Shown here: one piece after another, positions 1 through 7,350 of the stretch | How positions within the stretch are numbered: the first letter of the stretch is position 1 | Layout of the letters: each line of letters starts with the position of its first letter | Source: Planotetraspora thailandica | Lineage (GTDB): Bacteria; Actinomycetota; Actinomycetes; Streptosporangiales; Streptosporangiaceae | DNA length: 64,000 bases | Direction: 5' to 3' | Assembly: GCF_016863335.1 (NCBI RefSeq) | Contig: NZ_BOOR01000064.1 | Span: 1 to 64,000, forward strand | The notes under the pieces: generated by a model | What the model was told of the DNA's origin: nothing | The model's database searches: none | What the model saw: the letters and a program-made list of their open reading frames with translations, nothing else | Translations under genes and position numbers: made by a program

Positions 1-486
1 GCAGCCGCCACCTCCGGCGGCTCCGCCAGGGCCAGCGCGGATGCGGCATCCACGAGTACCGCCACCAACGCACCAGACGATGCAGCGGGCCCGGTGGAGC
101 CTGGCGGTTCGGTCGAGCTGTGCGAGGTGTGCGGCTGCGGGGGAGGCTCTTGCCCATCGCGCACATGCGCAGCGGAAAAAGCACGCTCCTCGGCAGGCGA
201 CCCATCGGATACCTCCGCCGCCGCCTCGCCCTTTGCCGCACTCTTTGTTCCGCCCTTCGCGCGCGTGGCCTCCCACCACTCCTTGATCCCCGACGCAGAG
301 CTCAACGCCGAACTGCCGTCCGACGACCACGCCCGGGCCCGGGCCCGCTCCCGCACCTCCGCCCACCACTCAGAACCAACGAACTCGCCAGAAGCAAGAG
401 ACGGACGCCTGCGCCGATCGGCCACGCCCGCTTTCTCCCAAGAGCCCAGGATCGAAACTGTGTCTGAATACTCTCACACTGAGTAA
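1..486 (+). CDS. Possible C-terminal part of an unidentified Ala/Ser/Pro-rich protein (5' end outside window)
   Basis: This frame is open from the first base to a TAA at 484-486, so a gene entering from the left is possible. The translation is rich in Ala, Ser, Thr, Pro and Arg. It has a short Cys cluster (CEVCGCGGGSC) about 40 residues in, and no domain I recognise. There is no clear ribosome binding site inside, so if it is coding the start lies outside the window. The opposite strand has only a 70-codon frame (302-514). High GC makes chance open frames common, so this call is weak. Confidence 0.3.
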   Translation, partial: AAATSGGSARASADAASTSTATNAPDDAAGPVEPGGSVELCEVCGCGGGSCPSRTCAAEKARSSAGDPSDTSAAASPFAALFVPPFARVASHHSLIPDAELNAELPSDDHARARARSRTSAHHSEPTNSPEARDGRLRRSATPAFSQEPRIETVSEYSHTE

Positions 487-584
487 TCATTTGGCTACGG
501 AAAGTAGAACACAATTTCTAGTCGCCCGATGCGCGCACCGATCTGCCAGTGCCATGATCCGCACGGCGGCCGGCCCGGGATCGT

Positions 585-1565
585 TCACCCTAAAAGGCGG
601 TTGAGCTCGGCGACGTCCAGGGTGCCTGGCGCCAGCCGTTCGCGGGCGAAGCGGTTCGCCTCCCGCTGGAGCGCGGCGTTGACCGGCGTCGGCACGCCGT
701 GAAGGCGGCCGAGCAACACGATCTCTCCGTTGAGATAGTCGGCCTCGATGGATCCGCTGCCCCTGGCCAGGCTCTGCCACGACGAGCTCCCCGCACGGGG
801 AACACCGTTCAGCGTGCCGATCTCGACCGCGTCTCCCCGCGTCTCCCGCTCCTCCTGGTGTGAGGCGTACGGGATGTCCGCCGCGTCCAGCACGGCACGG
901 CCCTCGGCGCGGGCGCGCCGGGCAATCCCGTGGACGCCGTCCACGGCGCCGCACATCGCCTCGGCGGCGTTGCCCAGGTTGCCCAGCAGCTTGGCGTACT
1001 TCCAGCGCATGACGTCCGGTACGGCGAAGCTCGCGAAAGAGCTCCCCGACAGGTCGGCCGCCATGCGGTCGGCGAGGTCGTCCACACCCTGGGGATAACG
1101 GCCGACCGGGAGCATGCCCGACAGCGGCCTGCCGTACGCGGCGACGACCCCGGGCTCCAGGTGGAGGGCGGGCAACCAGATGCACATGCCGTAGACCCGG
1201 GCGAACCGCCGCAGGGCGAGCCGCTCGTTCTCGACGGCGTTCTGCGCACACACGACGGGCAGCCGCTCGGCGGCCGAGCCGCCTCCCGCGACCGGCGCGT
1301 CCTCCCACGCGGCGAGGGCCGCGGCGGTGTCCTGCGTCTTGGTCGCGATCACGAGCACGTCGTCCGGGTCGAGAGGCACGGGCCTGTCGGCGGCCCGGAT
1401 CGGCAGGGTGGCGTCCGCCTCGGGGGTGATCAGGCGCAGGCCGCCGTCACGGATGGCCTCGTAGTGGGGTCCGCGCGCGACGAGCAGCACGTCGTGGCCG
1501 CCCTGGTGGAGCCGCCCGCCGATGGTTCCACCGACCGCGCCGGCGCCGATGATGACATACCGCAT
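585..1565 (-). CDS. Ketopantoate reductase family (PanE/ApbA-like) oxidoreductase
   Basis: A 326-residue protein with an N-terminal Rossmann fold: the dinucleotide motif GAGAVGG is at residues 7-13 and strand-end acidic and basic residues follow. The C-terminal helical half carries the family Lys in KLLGNLGN (about residue 192), in the place of the catalytic Lys of 2-dehydropantoate 2-reductase. The family reduces ketopantoate to pantoate with NADPH. Many actinobacterial paralogues act on other 2-oxo acids, and no pantothenate gene is nearby, so the substrate is open. The ATG at 1565 is preceded by a weak AGGA. It is divergent from the small membrane ORF at 1671. Confidence 0.85.
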   Translation of the reverse strand: MRYVIIGAGAVGGTIGGRLHQGGHDVLLVARGPHYEAIRDGGLRLITPEADATLPIRAADRPVPLDPDDVLVIATKTQDTAAALAAWEDAPVAGGGSAAERLPVVCAQNAVENERLALRRFARVYGMCIWLPALHLEPGVVAAYGRPLSGMLPVGRYPQGVDDLADRMAADLSGSSFASFAVPDVMRWKYAKLLGNLGNAAEAMCGAVDGVHGIARRARAEGRAVLDAADIPYASHQEERETRGDAVEIGTLNGVPRAGSSSWQSLARGSGSIEADYLNGEIVLLGRLHGVPTPVNAALQREANRFARERLAPGTLDVAELNRLLG

Positions 1566-1670
1566 CGCTCGATCCTGGCACGCCCGCCGGCCTTGGGTTT
1601 CAGTGGGCCGTCGCAGCGAATATGCTGCGTGCGGTACTTATTTCCCGCGTTATCCGGAGGACGGGCCGAA

Positions 1671-1763
1671 ATGTACAAGGAGTTCCTCGGCGAGGTCGTC
1701 GTGTGGCTGATCCCTGTCGTCGTGCTCATCGGCCTGGCGTACCTGATCACGCGCCCTGCCTGA
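1671..1763 (+). CDS. Small single-span membrane peptide (30 aa)
   Basis: A 30-codon ORF with a good ribosome binding site (GGAGG at 1656-1660, 10 nt before the ATG). The peptide begins with a short polar segment (MYKEFLGE) and continues as one hydrophobic helix (VVVWLIPVVVLIGLAYLI) ending in TRPA. The size and one-helix layout resemble bacterial membrane micropeptides, but I recognise no family. Its last 17 bases overlap the 3' end of the convergent TetR gene. The strong RBS and near-ideal transmembrane pattern support a real gene; expression is unproven. Confidence 0.55.
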   Translation: MYKEFLGEVVVWLIPVVVLIGLAYLITRPA

Positions 1764-2307
1764 GACCATCGATCATCGTCTTCTGCAGCAGCCGGTAGGT
1801 CGTGTCCAGGTCTTCTGGCAGGCCGAATCCCCCGGCCACTTCGAGGACGACGAAGCCGTGCATGGCCGCCCGCAGGCAGCGGGCGGCATGGACCGCCGCT
1901 TCTCCTTCCAGGCCGCAGCCGCGTAGCACGGCGAGCGCGGCCGTCATCAGTTTTCCGCCCGCCTCGGCGAGAGCGGGGTCGCTCAGCGGCGCGGGCGGCA
2001 TCGCCGCATACCGGTGGGGATGGTTCACCGCATACCTCCGCCACGCCTGCATCAGGGCGGCGACGGCCTCGTCTCCGCTCCTTCCCATGATCGCCTCGCC
2101 CAGGGCGTCGGTCATCTCCTCCAGCACCCGCCGCGCCACCAGCGAGCGGAGCTCGCCGATGTTCCGTACGTGCTTGTAGAGGGATGGCGCGGCCACGCCG
2201 GTGCGGGCGGCGACCGCCGACAACGTGAGCGAATCGGGACCCTGCTCGTCGACCACGCCGAGTGCGACGTCGACGACGGCGGCCGGGGACAGCCCCGCCC
2301 TAGGCAC
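1747..2307 (-). CDS. TetR family transcriptional regulator
   Basis: A 186-residue regulator with an N-terminal TetR helix-turn-helix (residues about 5-50; LTLSAVAARTGVAAPSLYKH) and a C-terminal ligand-binding domain of the WHG-like type (HGFVVLEVAGGFGLPEDLD near 150-170). It starts with GTG at 2307, inside the end of the upstream hydrolase gene (8-bp overlap), so the two are co-transcribed and probably translationally coupled. The promoter of the pair contains a 7-7-7 inverted repeat typical of TetR operators (3122-3142), which suggests autorepression. The inducing ligand is unknown and is probably a substrate or product of the hydrolase. Confidence 0.9.
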   Translation of the reverse strand: MPRAGLSPAAVVDVALGVVDEQGPDSLTLSAVAARTGVAAPSLYKHVRNIGELRSLVARRVLEEMTDALGEAIMGRSGDEAVAALMQAWRRYAVNHPHRYAAMPPAPLSDPALAEAGGKLMTAALAVLRGCGLEGEAAVHAARCLRAAMHGFVVLEVAGGFGLPEDLDTTYRLLQKTMIDGLRQGA

Positions 2308-3115
2308 TGACGGACTCCTTGAGGAACGCGCGGATCACCTCGGTGGTCGCCTCTGGCCTGTCCTGGTACGGATAGTGCCCTGAGCCGTCGATCATCGCCA
2401 GGCGGGCGACCGGGGCCATCAGGTCGACCGCCATCCGGGCCTCCTCCTCCGGGTTCGGGAAGTCCGGGTCGCGGTCGCCCATGACGACCAGCACCGGGCA
2501 ACGGACGTCCTTGGCGGGCTCGGTCCAGCGAACCGGTGTGGGCGCGATGACTCCCCGGGTCGCGGCCATTCTGCCGCGCTGCTTGAGGGTCGCCTTGAGA
2601 TGGCGCAGGTGGGCGCCGAGGTCGGCGGGTTCGATGACGGGAAACAGCGACTTGTAGTACATCGTCCACAGCAGCGGGCTGTGCGTGACGGCTCCCTGTG
2701 CGGCCCGCAGGAACCAGCTGAGTTGTGCGTCGCGCACGAACGGGCTGATCAGCACCAGCCCCGCGACGTCGTCCGGGGCCATTTTCGCGGCCCACGGGCC
2801 GGCCGCCGTGCTCGACGAACTCCCGACCAGTACGGCAGGCCCGCCGAGGTGGCGGACGAGAGCGAGCAGGTCCTTCGCGACCTCCTCGGGCGCGTAGGAA
2901 GCCCATCCCGTGCTCGATTCGCCGTGCCCACGCACGTCGACGGTCGCGACGCGGAATCCGGACTGCACCAGAGGGGGTGCCAGGAGACGGTAAGCGGCAC
3001 GGGTGTCGCCCATGCCATGCGCGCACACCACCAGCGGGCCGTTCTCAGGTCCGGTCACGCCGTACGCGATGGTGCCGCCGGGCACATCCAGGAAACGTGT
3101 TTCGCTAAGCGTCAT
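2300..3115 (-). CDS. Alpha/beta hydrolase
   Basis: A 271-residue alpha/beta-hydrolase-fold enzyme. It has the oxyanion region CAHGMGD, a nucleophile elbow VGSSSST (Ser in the usual G-x-S-x position), an acid in MGDRDPDF and the catalytic His in GSGHYPYQD. The order and spacing fit esterases, haloperoxidase-like hydrolases and C-C hydrolases; the substrate cannot be read from sequence. I chose ATG at 3115 over the TTG at 3151 because the TTG is part of the TTGACA -35 box. With ATG at 3115 the transcript would start at or next to the start codon (leaderless). It is first in an operon with the TetR gene. Confidence 0.85.
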   Translation of the reverse strand: MTLSETRFLDVPGGTIAYGVTGPENGPLVVCAHGMGDTRAAYRLLAPPLVQSGFRVATVDVRGHGESSTGWASYAPEEVAKDLLALVRHLGGPAVLVGSSSSTAAGPWAAKMAPDDVAGLVLISPFVRDAQLSWFLRAAQGAVTHSPLLWTMYYKSLFPVIEPADLGAHLRHLKATLKQRGRMAATRGVIAPTPVRWTEPAKDVRCPVLVVMGDRDPDFPNPEEEARMAVDLMAPVARLAMIDGSGHYPYQDRPEATTEVIRAFLKESVSA

Positions 3116-3121
3116 AGCCAA

Positions 3122-3151
3122 AAAGCTATTCACATTAGCTTTCTGTGTCAA
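3122..3151 (-). promoter_or_regulatory. Leaderless promoter with embedded TetR-type operator
   Basis: Read on the minus strand: -35 TTGACA (3151-3146), a 17-bp spacer, -10 TAGCTT (3128-3123), and an ATG whose A lies 8 nt past the -10. An inverted repeat AAAGCTA-N7-TAGCTTT (3122-3128 and 3136-3142) covers the -10 and half of the spacer. A repressor bound there would block RNA polymerase. It controls the hydrolase-TetR operon, so the TetR protein is the obvious binder (inference). Confidence 0.8.
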
Positions 3152-3213
3152 TGCCTCTTCTTGACGGGGTCGGTCTCTGGGTGTTTGCCCTGATATAGGT
3201 AGCGTTGCGAAGT

Positions 3214-5118
3214 ATGGGGGCCAGAGACGCGGTGCGCTCGTGGCTCCTTGAGGGGCTCCACCACTCGGACAAGCAGACCGTCGGGCCGTACGGTCCCGAG
3301 GTCCCGCACGAGCAGCACCGGTGGTGGCGGGTCATGTGCCTGACCGGTGTCGACTATTTCTCGACGCTGGGTTATCAGCCGGGCATCGCCGCGCTGGCGG
3401 CCGGTGCGTTGTCGCCGATCGCCACCCTGTTCCTCGTTCTGCTCACGCTGCTCGGGGCGTTGCCCGTCTACCGGCGGGTCGCCGAGGAGAGCCCGCACGG
3501 GCAGGGATCGATCGCGATGCTGGAGCGGCTGGCCCCGCAGTGGCGCGGCAAGCTGTTCGTGCTGGTGCTGCTGGGCTTCGCGGCCACCGACTTCGTGATC
3601 ACGATGACGTTGTCGGCGGCCGACGCGACGGCGCACATCCTGGAGAACCCGTTCGTCCCCCACGTGCTCGAAGGGCACCAGGTGGCGGTGACCCTGGGCC
3701 TGCTCGGCCTGCTGGGCCTGGTCTTCCTGAGGGGCTTCCGGGAGGCCATCGGCATCGCGGTCGTGCTGGTCGGCGTCTATCTGCTGCTCAACGCCGTGGT
3801 CGTCGCCACCGCCCTGCTCCGTGTCGCCGACCACCCGGTGGCGATCATCGATTGGCACAGGCTGCTGGTGATCGAGCATCCCGGGCCGTTCGCCATGATC
3901 GGTTTCTCGCTGCTGGTGATGCCCAAGCTCGCCCTGGGACTGTCCGGATTCGAGACCGGCGTGTCCGTGATGCCGCTGATCAAGGGAGACCTGCGGCAGC
4001 GGATCACGGGCGCGAAGCGGCTTCTGACGGCCGCGGCCATCATCATGAGCGTCTTCCTGATCCTCAGCAGCTTCGCGACGAGTGTGCTGATCCCAGAAAG
4101 AGAGTTCCGGCAGGGCGGCAGCGCGAACGGCAGGGCCCTCGCCTACCTGGCGCACGCCTATCTGGGCAACGGGTTCGGCACGTTGTACGACGTCAGCACG
4201 ATCGTGATCCTGTGGTTCGCGGGGGCCTCGGCGATGGCCGGGCTGATCAACCTGGTGCCGCGTTACCTTCCGCGGTACGGCATGGCCCCCGACTGGACGC
4301 GGGCCGTACGGCCGCTGGTTCTGGTCTTCACCGCCATCGCCTTCGCCATCACGATCATCTTCAAGGCCGACGTCAACGCCCAGGGCGGCGCGTACGCCAC
4401 CGGAGTGCTCGTGCTGATCCTCTCGGCGTCGGTCGCGGTCACCATCTCGACCCATCGGCATGGCCAGCGAAGGCTGATGGCGGCCTTCCTCATCATCGAC
4501 ATGGTGCTGGCCTACACCCTGGTGGCCAATGTGTTCGAGCGGCCCGACGGCGTGAAGATCGCGTCCTTCTTCATCGTCGCCATCATCGTCACCTCGCTCG
4601 TCTCCCGGGCGACGCGGTCGACCGAGTTGCGGGTCAGCCGTGTCCACCTCGATCCGTGCGCGGAGGACTTCGTCAACGAGGCCGCCGGCGAGATTCATCT
4701 GATCGCCAACGACCCCGGCATGCGCGACCAGACCGAGTACCACGACAAACTGCGCGAGCAGTGGTTGATCCATCGCCTGCGCAGCGCCGAGCCGATCATG
4801 TTCGCCGAGGTGACCGTGCCGGACGCCTCGGAGTTCGAGAGCGAGTTGCGGATCTGCGGCGAGGACCGGTTCGGCTACCGCGTCCTGTCGCTGCAGAGCC
4901 CCACGGTGCCCAACGCCCTGGCGGCGCTGCTGCTCTACCTGCGCGACCGCACCGGCGCGGTTCCGCATATCTACTTCCACTGGACCGAGGGCAACCCGGT
5001 CGTGGCTATGCTCCGTTATCTCCTCTTCGGCGGCGGCGATGTGCCCGCCCTGACCCGTGAAGTGCTGCGTCAGGCCGAGTCGGATGTGGCACGTAGGCCA
5101 CATGTGCACGTCGGCTGA
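3214..5118 (+). CDS. APC-superfamily permease with C-terminal cytosolic domain
   Basis: A 634-residue membrane protein. The N-terminal two thirds hold about 12 hydrophobic helices of the amino acid-polyamine-organocation (APC) type, starting with [14 protein letters not shown]. The last 160 or so residues (from [12 protein letters not shown]) are soluble and acidic. The layout recalls potassium or amino acid transporters of the KimA/Kup-like branch; the substrate is not evident. The upstream region has an extended -10 (TG-A-TATAGG, 3191-3199) about 15 nt before the ATG and no clear Shine-Dalgarno, so translation may be near-leaderless. An in-frame TTG at 3205 is an alternative start. It is divergent from the hydrolase-TetR operon. 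Confidence 0.8.
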   Translation: MGARDAVRSWLLEGLHHSDKQTVGPYGPEVPHEQHRWWRVMCLTGVDYFSTLGYQPGIAALAAGALSPIATLFLVLLTLLGALPVYRRVAEESPHGQGSIAMLERLAPQWRGKLFVLVLLGFAATDFVITMTLSAADATAHILENPFVPHVLEGHQVAVTLGLLGLLGLVFLRGFREAIGIAVVLVGVYLLLNAVVVATALLRVADHPVAIIDWHRLLVIEHPGPFAMIGFSLLVMPKLALGLSGFETGVSVMPLIKGDLRQRITGAKRLLTAAAIIMSVFLILSSFATSVLIPEREFRQGGSANGRALAYLAHAYLGNGFGTLYDVSTIVILWFAGASAMAGLINLVPRYLPRYGMAPDWTRAVRPLVLVFTAIAFAITIIFKADVNAQGGAYATGVLVLILSASVAVTISTHRHGQRRLMAAFLIIDMVLAYTLVANVFERPDGVKIASFFIVAIIVTSLVSRATRSTELRVSRVHLDPCAEDFVNEAAGEIHLIANDPGMRDQTEYHDKLREQWLIHRLRSAEPIMFAEVTVPDASEFESELRICGEDRFGYRVLSLQSPTVPNALAALLLYLRDRTGAVPHIYFHWTEGNPVVAMLRYLLFGGGDVPALTREVLRQAESDVARRPHVHVG

Positions 5119-5214
5119 CTGCGCAGATCTTGACGCCTGCTTAGCCCTATGCCGCCACAGGTCACGTTTACCCTGGCCTCAAGAGGCAACGGATCTTGTC
5201 ACGGGGAGGCCTCT

Positions 5215-5847
5215 ATGTTCGGCATGACAACTGCGGCTCTGCTCGTCGCTCTGGGAACGGGGACCGCGGTTTCCGCCCAGCCGTCACCCTCACCCACACC
5301 CTCGGCGCCCACATCACCGGCGTCACCGTCTCCGTCCGTAGCGCCGTCGGCCCACACCAAGGCCGACGCCGTGATCAAGGACGCGCAGGGCACTCCGGTC
5401 GGCTCCCTGGAGGTCGAGGACAGGGGAAGCGGCAAGTCGATCGTGACCGTGGCGGTCGCCGGACTGCCTCCCGGATTCCATGGATTCCACGTCCACAGCA
5501 AGGGCGTCTGCGACCCTACGGCCAAGGACCCGGCCACGGGGAGCCCGTTCTTCAGCGCGGGCTCACACCTGGACACCTCGTCGCACCCCAACCACCGGGG
5601 TGACCTGCCGAATCTCCTGGTCGGCAAGGACGGCACCGGGGGCGCGAGCTATCTGACGGACCGCTTCTCGGTCGAGCAGCTCCTCACCGGTCAGGGGACG
5701 GCCATCGTCGTCCACTCCAAGCCGGACAACATGGCCAACATCCCTGACCGGTACGCCGCCGGCGGGAAGGCGGGCCCAGACGCCGACACGCTCAAGTCGG
5801 GGGACTCGGGAGCACGCCTGGCCTGCGGTGTGATCACCGGCCAGTAG
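5215..5847 (+). CDS. sodC: Secreted Cu/Zn superoxide dismutase (SodC type)
   Basis: A 210-residue exported protein. A signal peptide (residues 1-21, ending VSAQ) is followed by a Pro/Ser/Thr-rich linker and a Cu/Zn SOD fold. Metal ligands are visible: HVHSKGVC (two Cu His plus the disulphide Cys), HPNHRGDLPN (bridging and Zn ligands and Asp), and AIVVHSKPDN (last Cu His). The partner Cys is in RLACGVI near the end. It removes superoxide outside the cell or at the wall. There is no lipobox. ATG 5215 is chosen for its strong GGGGAGG site at 5203-5209. A strong terminator follows. Confidence 0.92.
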   Translation: MFGMTTAALLVALGTGTAVSAQPSPSPTPSAPTSPASPSPSVAPSAHTKADAVIKDAQGTPVGSLEVEDRGSGKSIVTVAVAGLPPGFHGFHVHSKGVCDPTAKDPATGSPFFSAGSHLDTSSHPNHRGDLPNLLVGKDGTGGASYLTDRFSVEQLLTGQGTAIVVHSKPDNMANIPDRYAAGGKAGPDADTLKSGDSGARLACGVITGQ

Positions 5848-5860
5848 TCGGCGGGGATGG

Positions 5861-5899
5861 TTTCCCGCCCCCGGCTGGTGGGAAGCCGGGGGCGGGAAA
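5861..5899 (+). terminator. Strong intrinsic hairpin after sodC
   Basis: A perfect 16-bp stem (5861-5876 with 5884-5899) with a 7-nt loop, starting 13 nt after the sodC stop. The ends are TTTCCC/GGGAAA; there is no long T-run, as is common in high-GC actinobacteria. Confidence 0.8.
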
Positions 5900-6191
5900 C
5901 GCGGGGTGGATGGTCTCGAGGTGCGCGGCGCACAATCACTCTGGGTTGATATCCAGTTACCCTCTGTTTACACGCCGTCACGCCGTGTCGCTGATTCTTT
6001 GCCGATCGATGACCGCGGCGACTCTCCAGTCCTGGCCTGAAGTGGCGAAATGCCTGGCGTGGGGCGCTTTTCCGGCCGAGCTTTTCTTTGCCGGGCGGGG
6101 TGTTTCCCCGCCGGGTCCTCAGGGGGATCCCAGAGACCGGGCGGCAGCCCATGAGGCGGTCAAGTGTTCGGAAAGGTTCGGTGACGTCGCC

Positions 6192-7346
6192 GTGTCCGCG
6201 ACAGTGGTGCCAGCTGACTGGGGGGGTGCCGTCGCGGCGGCGCTGGGCCCTGTGACAGGCAGGACGTGGACGGCGGTGCTGCTGGTCTGCATCTCCACCG
6301 TCGCGGGGGCGTGGCTCGCCCGGCGGCATTCCGGACGGGTGACCGCCTGGCTCGCCGTCACGTCGGCGATGATGCTCGTCACCGCCTTGGCGGACCTCCT
6401 GCCCGACGCCTGGGGTGACGCGGTGGAAAGCGGCGTTCCCCTGTGGGCGGTCGGGCTCGCGGTCGCCTTCGGCTTCTTGGTGATCACCCACTACAGCCGC
6501 AAGTCGTGCGCCTGCGACCCCGTCCCCGTACGGCCACGCCCCGCCGATCACGCGCCCGGGCGACACCGCCCGGTGCGGGAGGTCGTCGGCGCCGCGGCCT
6601 TCGGCGGCATGGAGACGGCGACCGCGCTCACCCTGCATCGCGCGATCGAGGGGGCGACGCTGGCGTTGAACGCCTCGGTCATCGTGGTCGTCGCGCTCAT
6701 GGTCCACTCGGCCAGCGAAGGTCTGGCGCTGGCCGCGTTGCTCGACGTGGGTGGTCAGCGGCTGATCCCCTGGCTGATCGTGGCCTGTGTCAGCCCGGCG
6801 GTCGGCGTCGTCGCCGCCACCCTCAGCCCTCTTCCCGGCCAGGTGGTGTCGATCCTGCTGGGAATGGTCACCGGGGTCGCCCTGCGGACGGCCATCGCCG
6901 GCATGCAGCACGCCGCGGGGAGCAGAAAATGGACCTTCCCGTCCAAGCGGCACCTCGACGTGGCCGCCGCCGTGGTCGTGACCGGTGGCATCGTGCTCGT
7001 CGCGGCCACCGGCGCCAGGGCCGGGCACGTGACCCCCAGTCGTCCGCCGGCAGCCGCGCCGACGCCTGCCACGCGTGGGACTCCTCCCGCGGAGATGACG
7101 AAGGACCAGCTGCGCACGGCGATGTCGACCGGGCGGCTCAGCCTGGCCGACGTGCTCGCGCGAGACGACGGCATGACCAGGCGGCTCGCCGTCGCGTGGA
7201 TCCTGCGGCATGTCCCCGGGCTGGGCGGGGCCGACGTCCAGGCGGCTCTGTCGGCCCTGGGCATCGACGGGAACAGCCATGTCGGAGATCTCGGCGCGGC
7301 TGAGCGCGCCGAACTGCTCAAGACGCTGCCCCCGAAGCCTCACTGA
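6192..7346 (+). CDS. ZIP-type metal transporter with C-terminal IHF-like domain
   Basis: The frame is open from 5910. I place the start at GTG 6192 (384 aa), with GGAAAGG at 6171-6177; the start is uncertain. Seven or eight hydrophobic helices include the two ZIP signatures, HRAIEG (helix 4) and HSASEG (helix 5), which carry the metal-binding His and Glu of Zn/Fe/Mn ZIP transporters. The last 83 residues (302-384) are cytosolic-like. They match the pattern of actinobacterial integration host factor: SLADVL, then VAWILRHVPGLGG, then LGI, then VGDLG, in the same order and spacing. ZIP plus IHF-like is an unusual fusion. Its function (metal sensing, DNA tethering or a protein contact) is not known. 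Confidence 0.72.
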   Translation: MSATVVPADWGGAVAAALGPVTGRTWTAVLLVCISTVAGAWLARRHSGRVTAWLAVTSAMMLVTALADLLPDAWGDAVESGVPLWAVGLAVAFGFLVITHYSRKSCACDPVPVRPRPADHAPGRHRPVREVVGAAAFGGMETATALTLHRAIEGATLALNASVIVVVALMVHSASEGLALAALLDVGGQRLIPWLIVACVSPAVGVVAATLSPLPGQVVSILLGMVTGVALRTAIAGMQHAAGSRKWTFPSKRHLDVAAAVVVTGGIVLVAATGARAGHVTPSRPPAAAPTPATRGTPPAEMTKDQLRTAMSTGRLSLADVLARDDGMTRRLAVAWILRHVPGLGGADVQAALSALGIDGNSHVGDLGAAERAELLKTLPPKPH

Positions 7347-7350
7347 GTCC

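Noticed and set aside
3146-3151. TTG at 3151 as start codon of the hydrolase
   Set aside because: These bases form the TTGACA -35 element; ATG 3115 fits the promoter and the family N-terminus.
3148-5109. 653-codon minus-strand frame over the APC transporter
   Set aside because: Shadow of the transporter gene: low-complexity His/Gln/Asp/Arg-rich translation, no start signals.
5910-6191. N-terminal extension of the ZIP-type protein from 5910
   Set aside because: The translation lacks membrane character or family similarity, contains a hairpin-like GC stretch near 6092-6112, and no ribosome site precedes the early starts.
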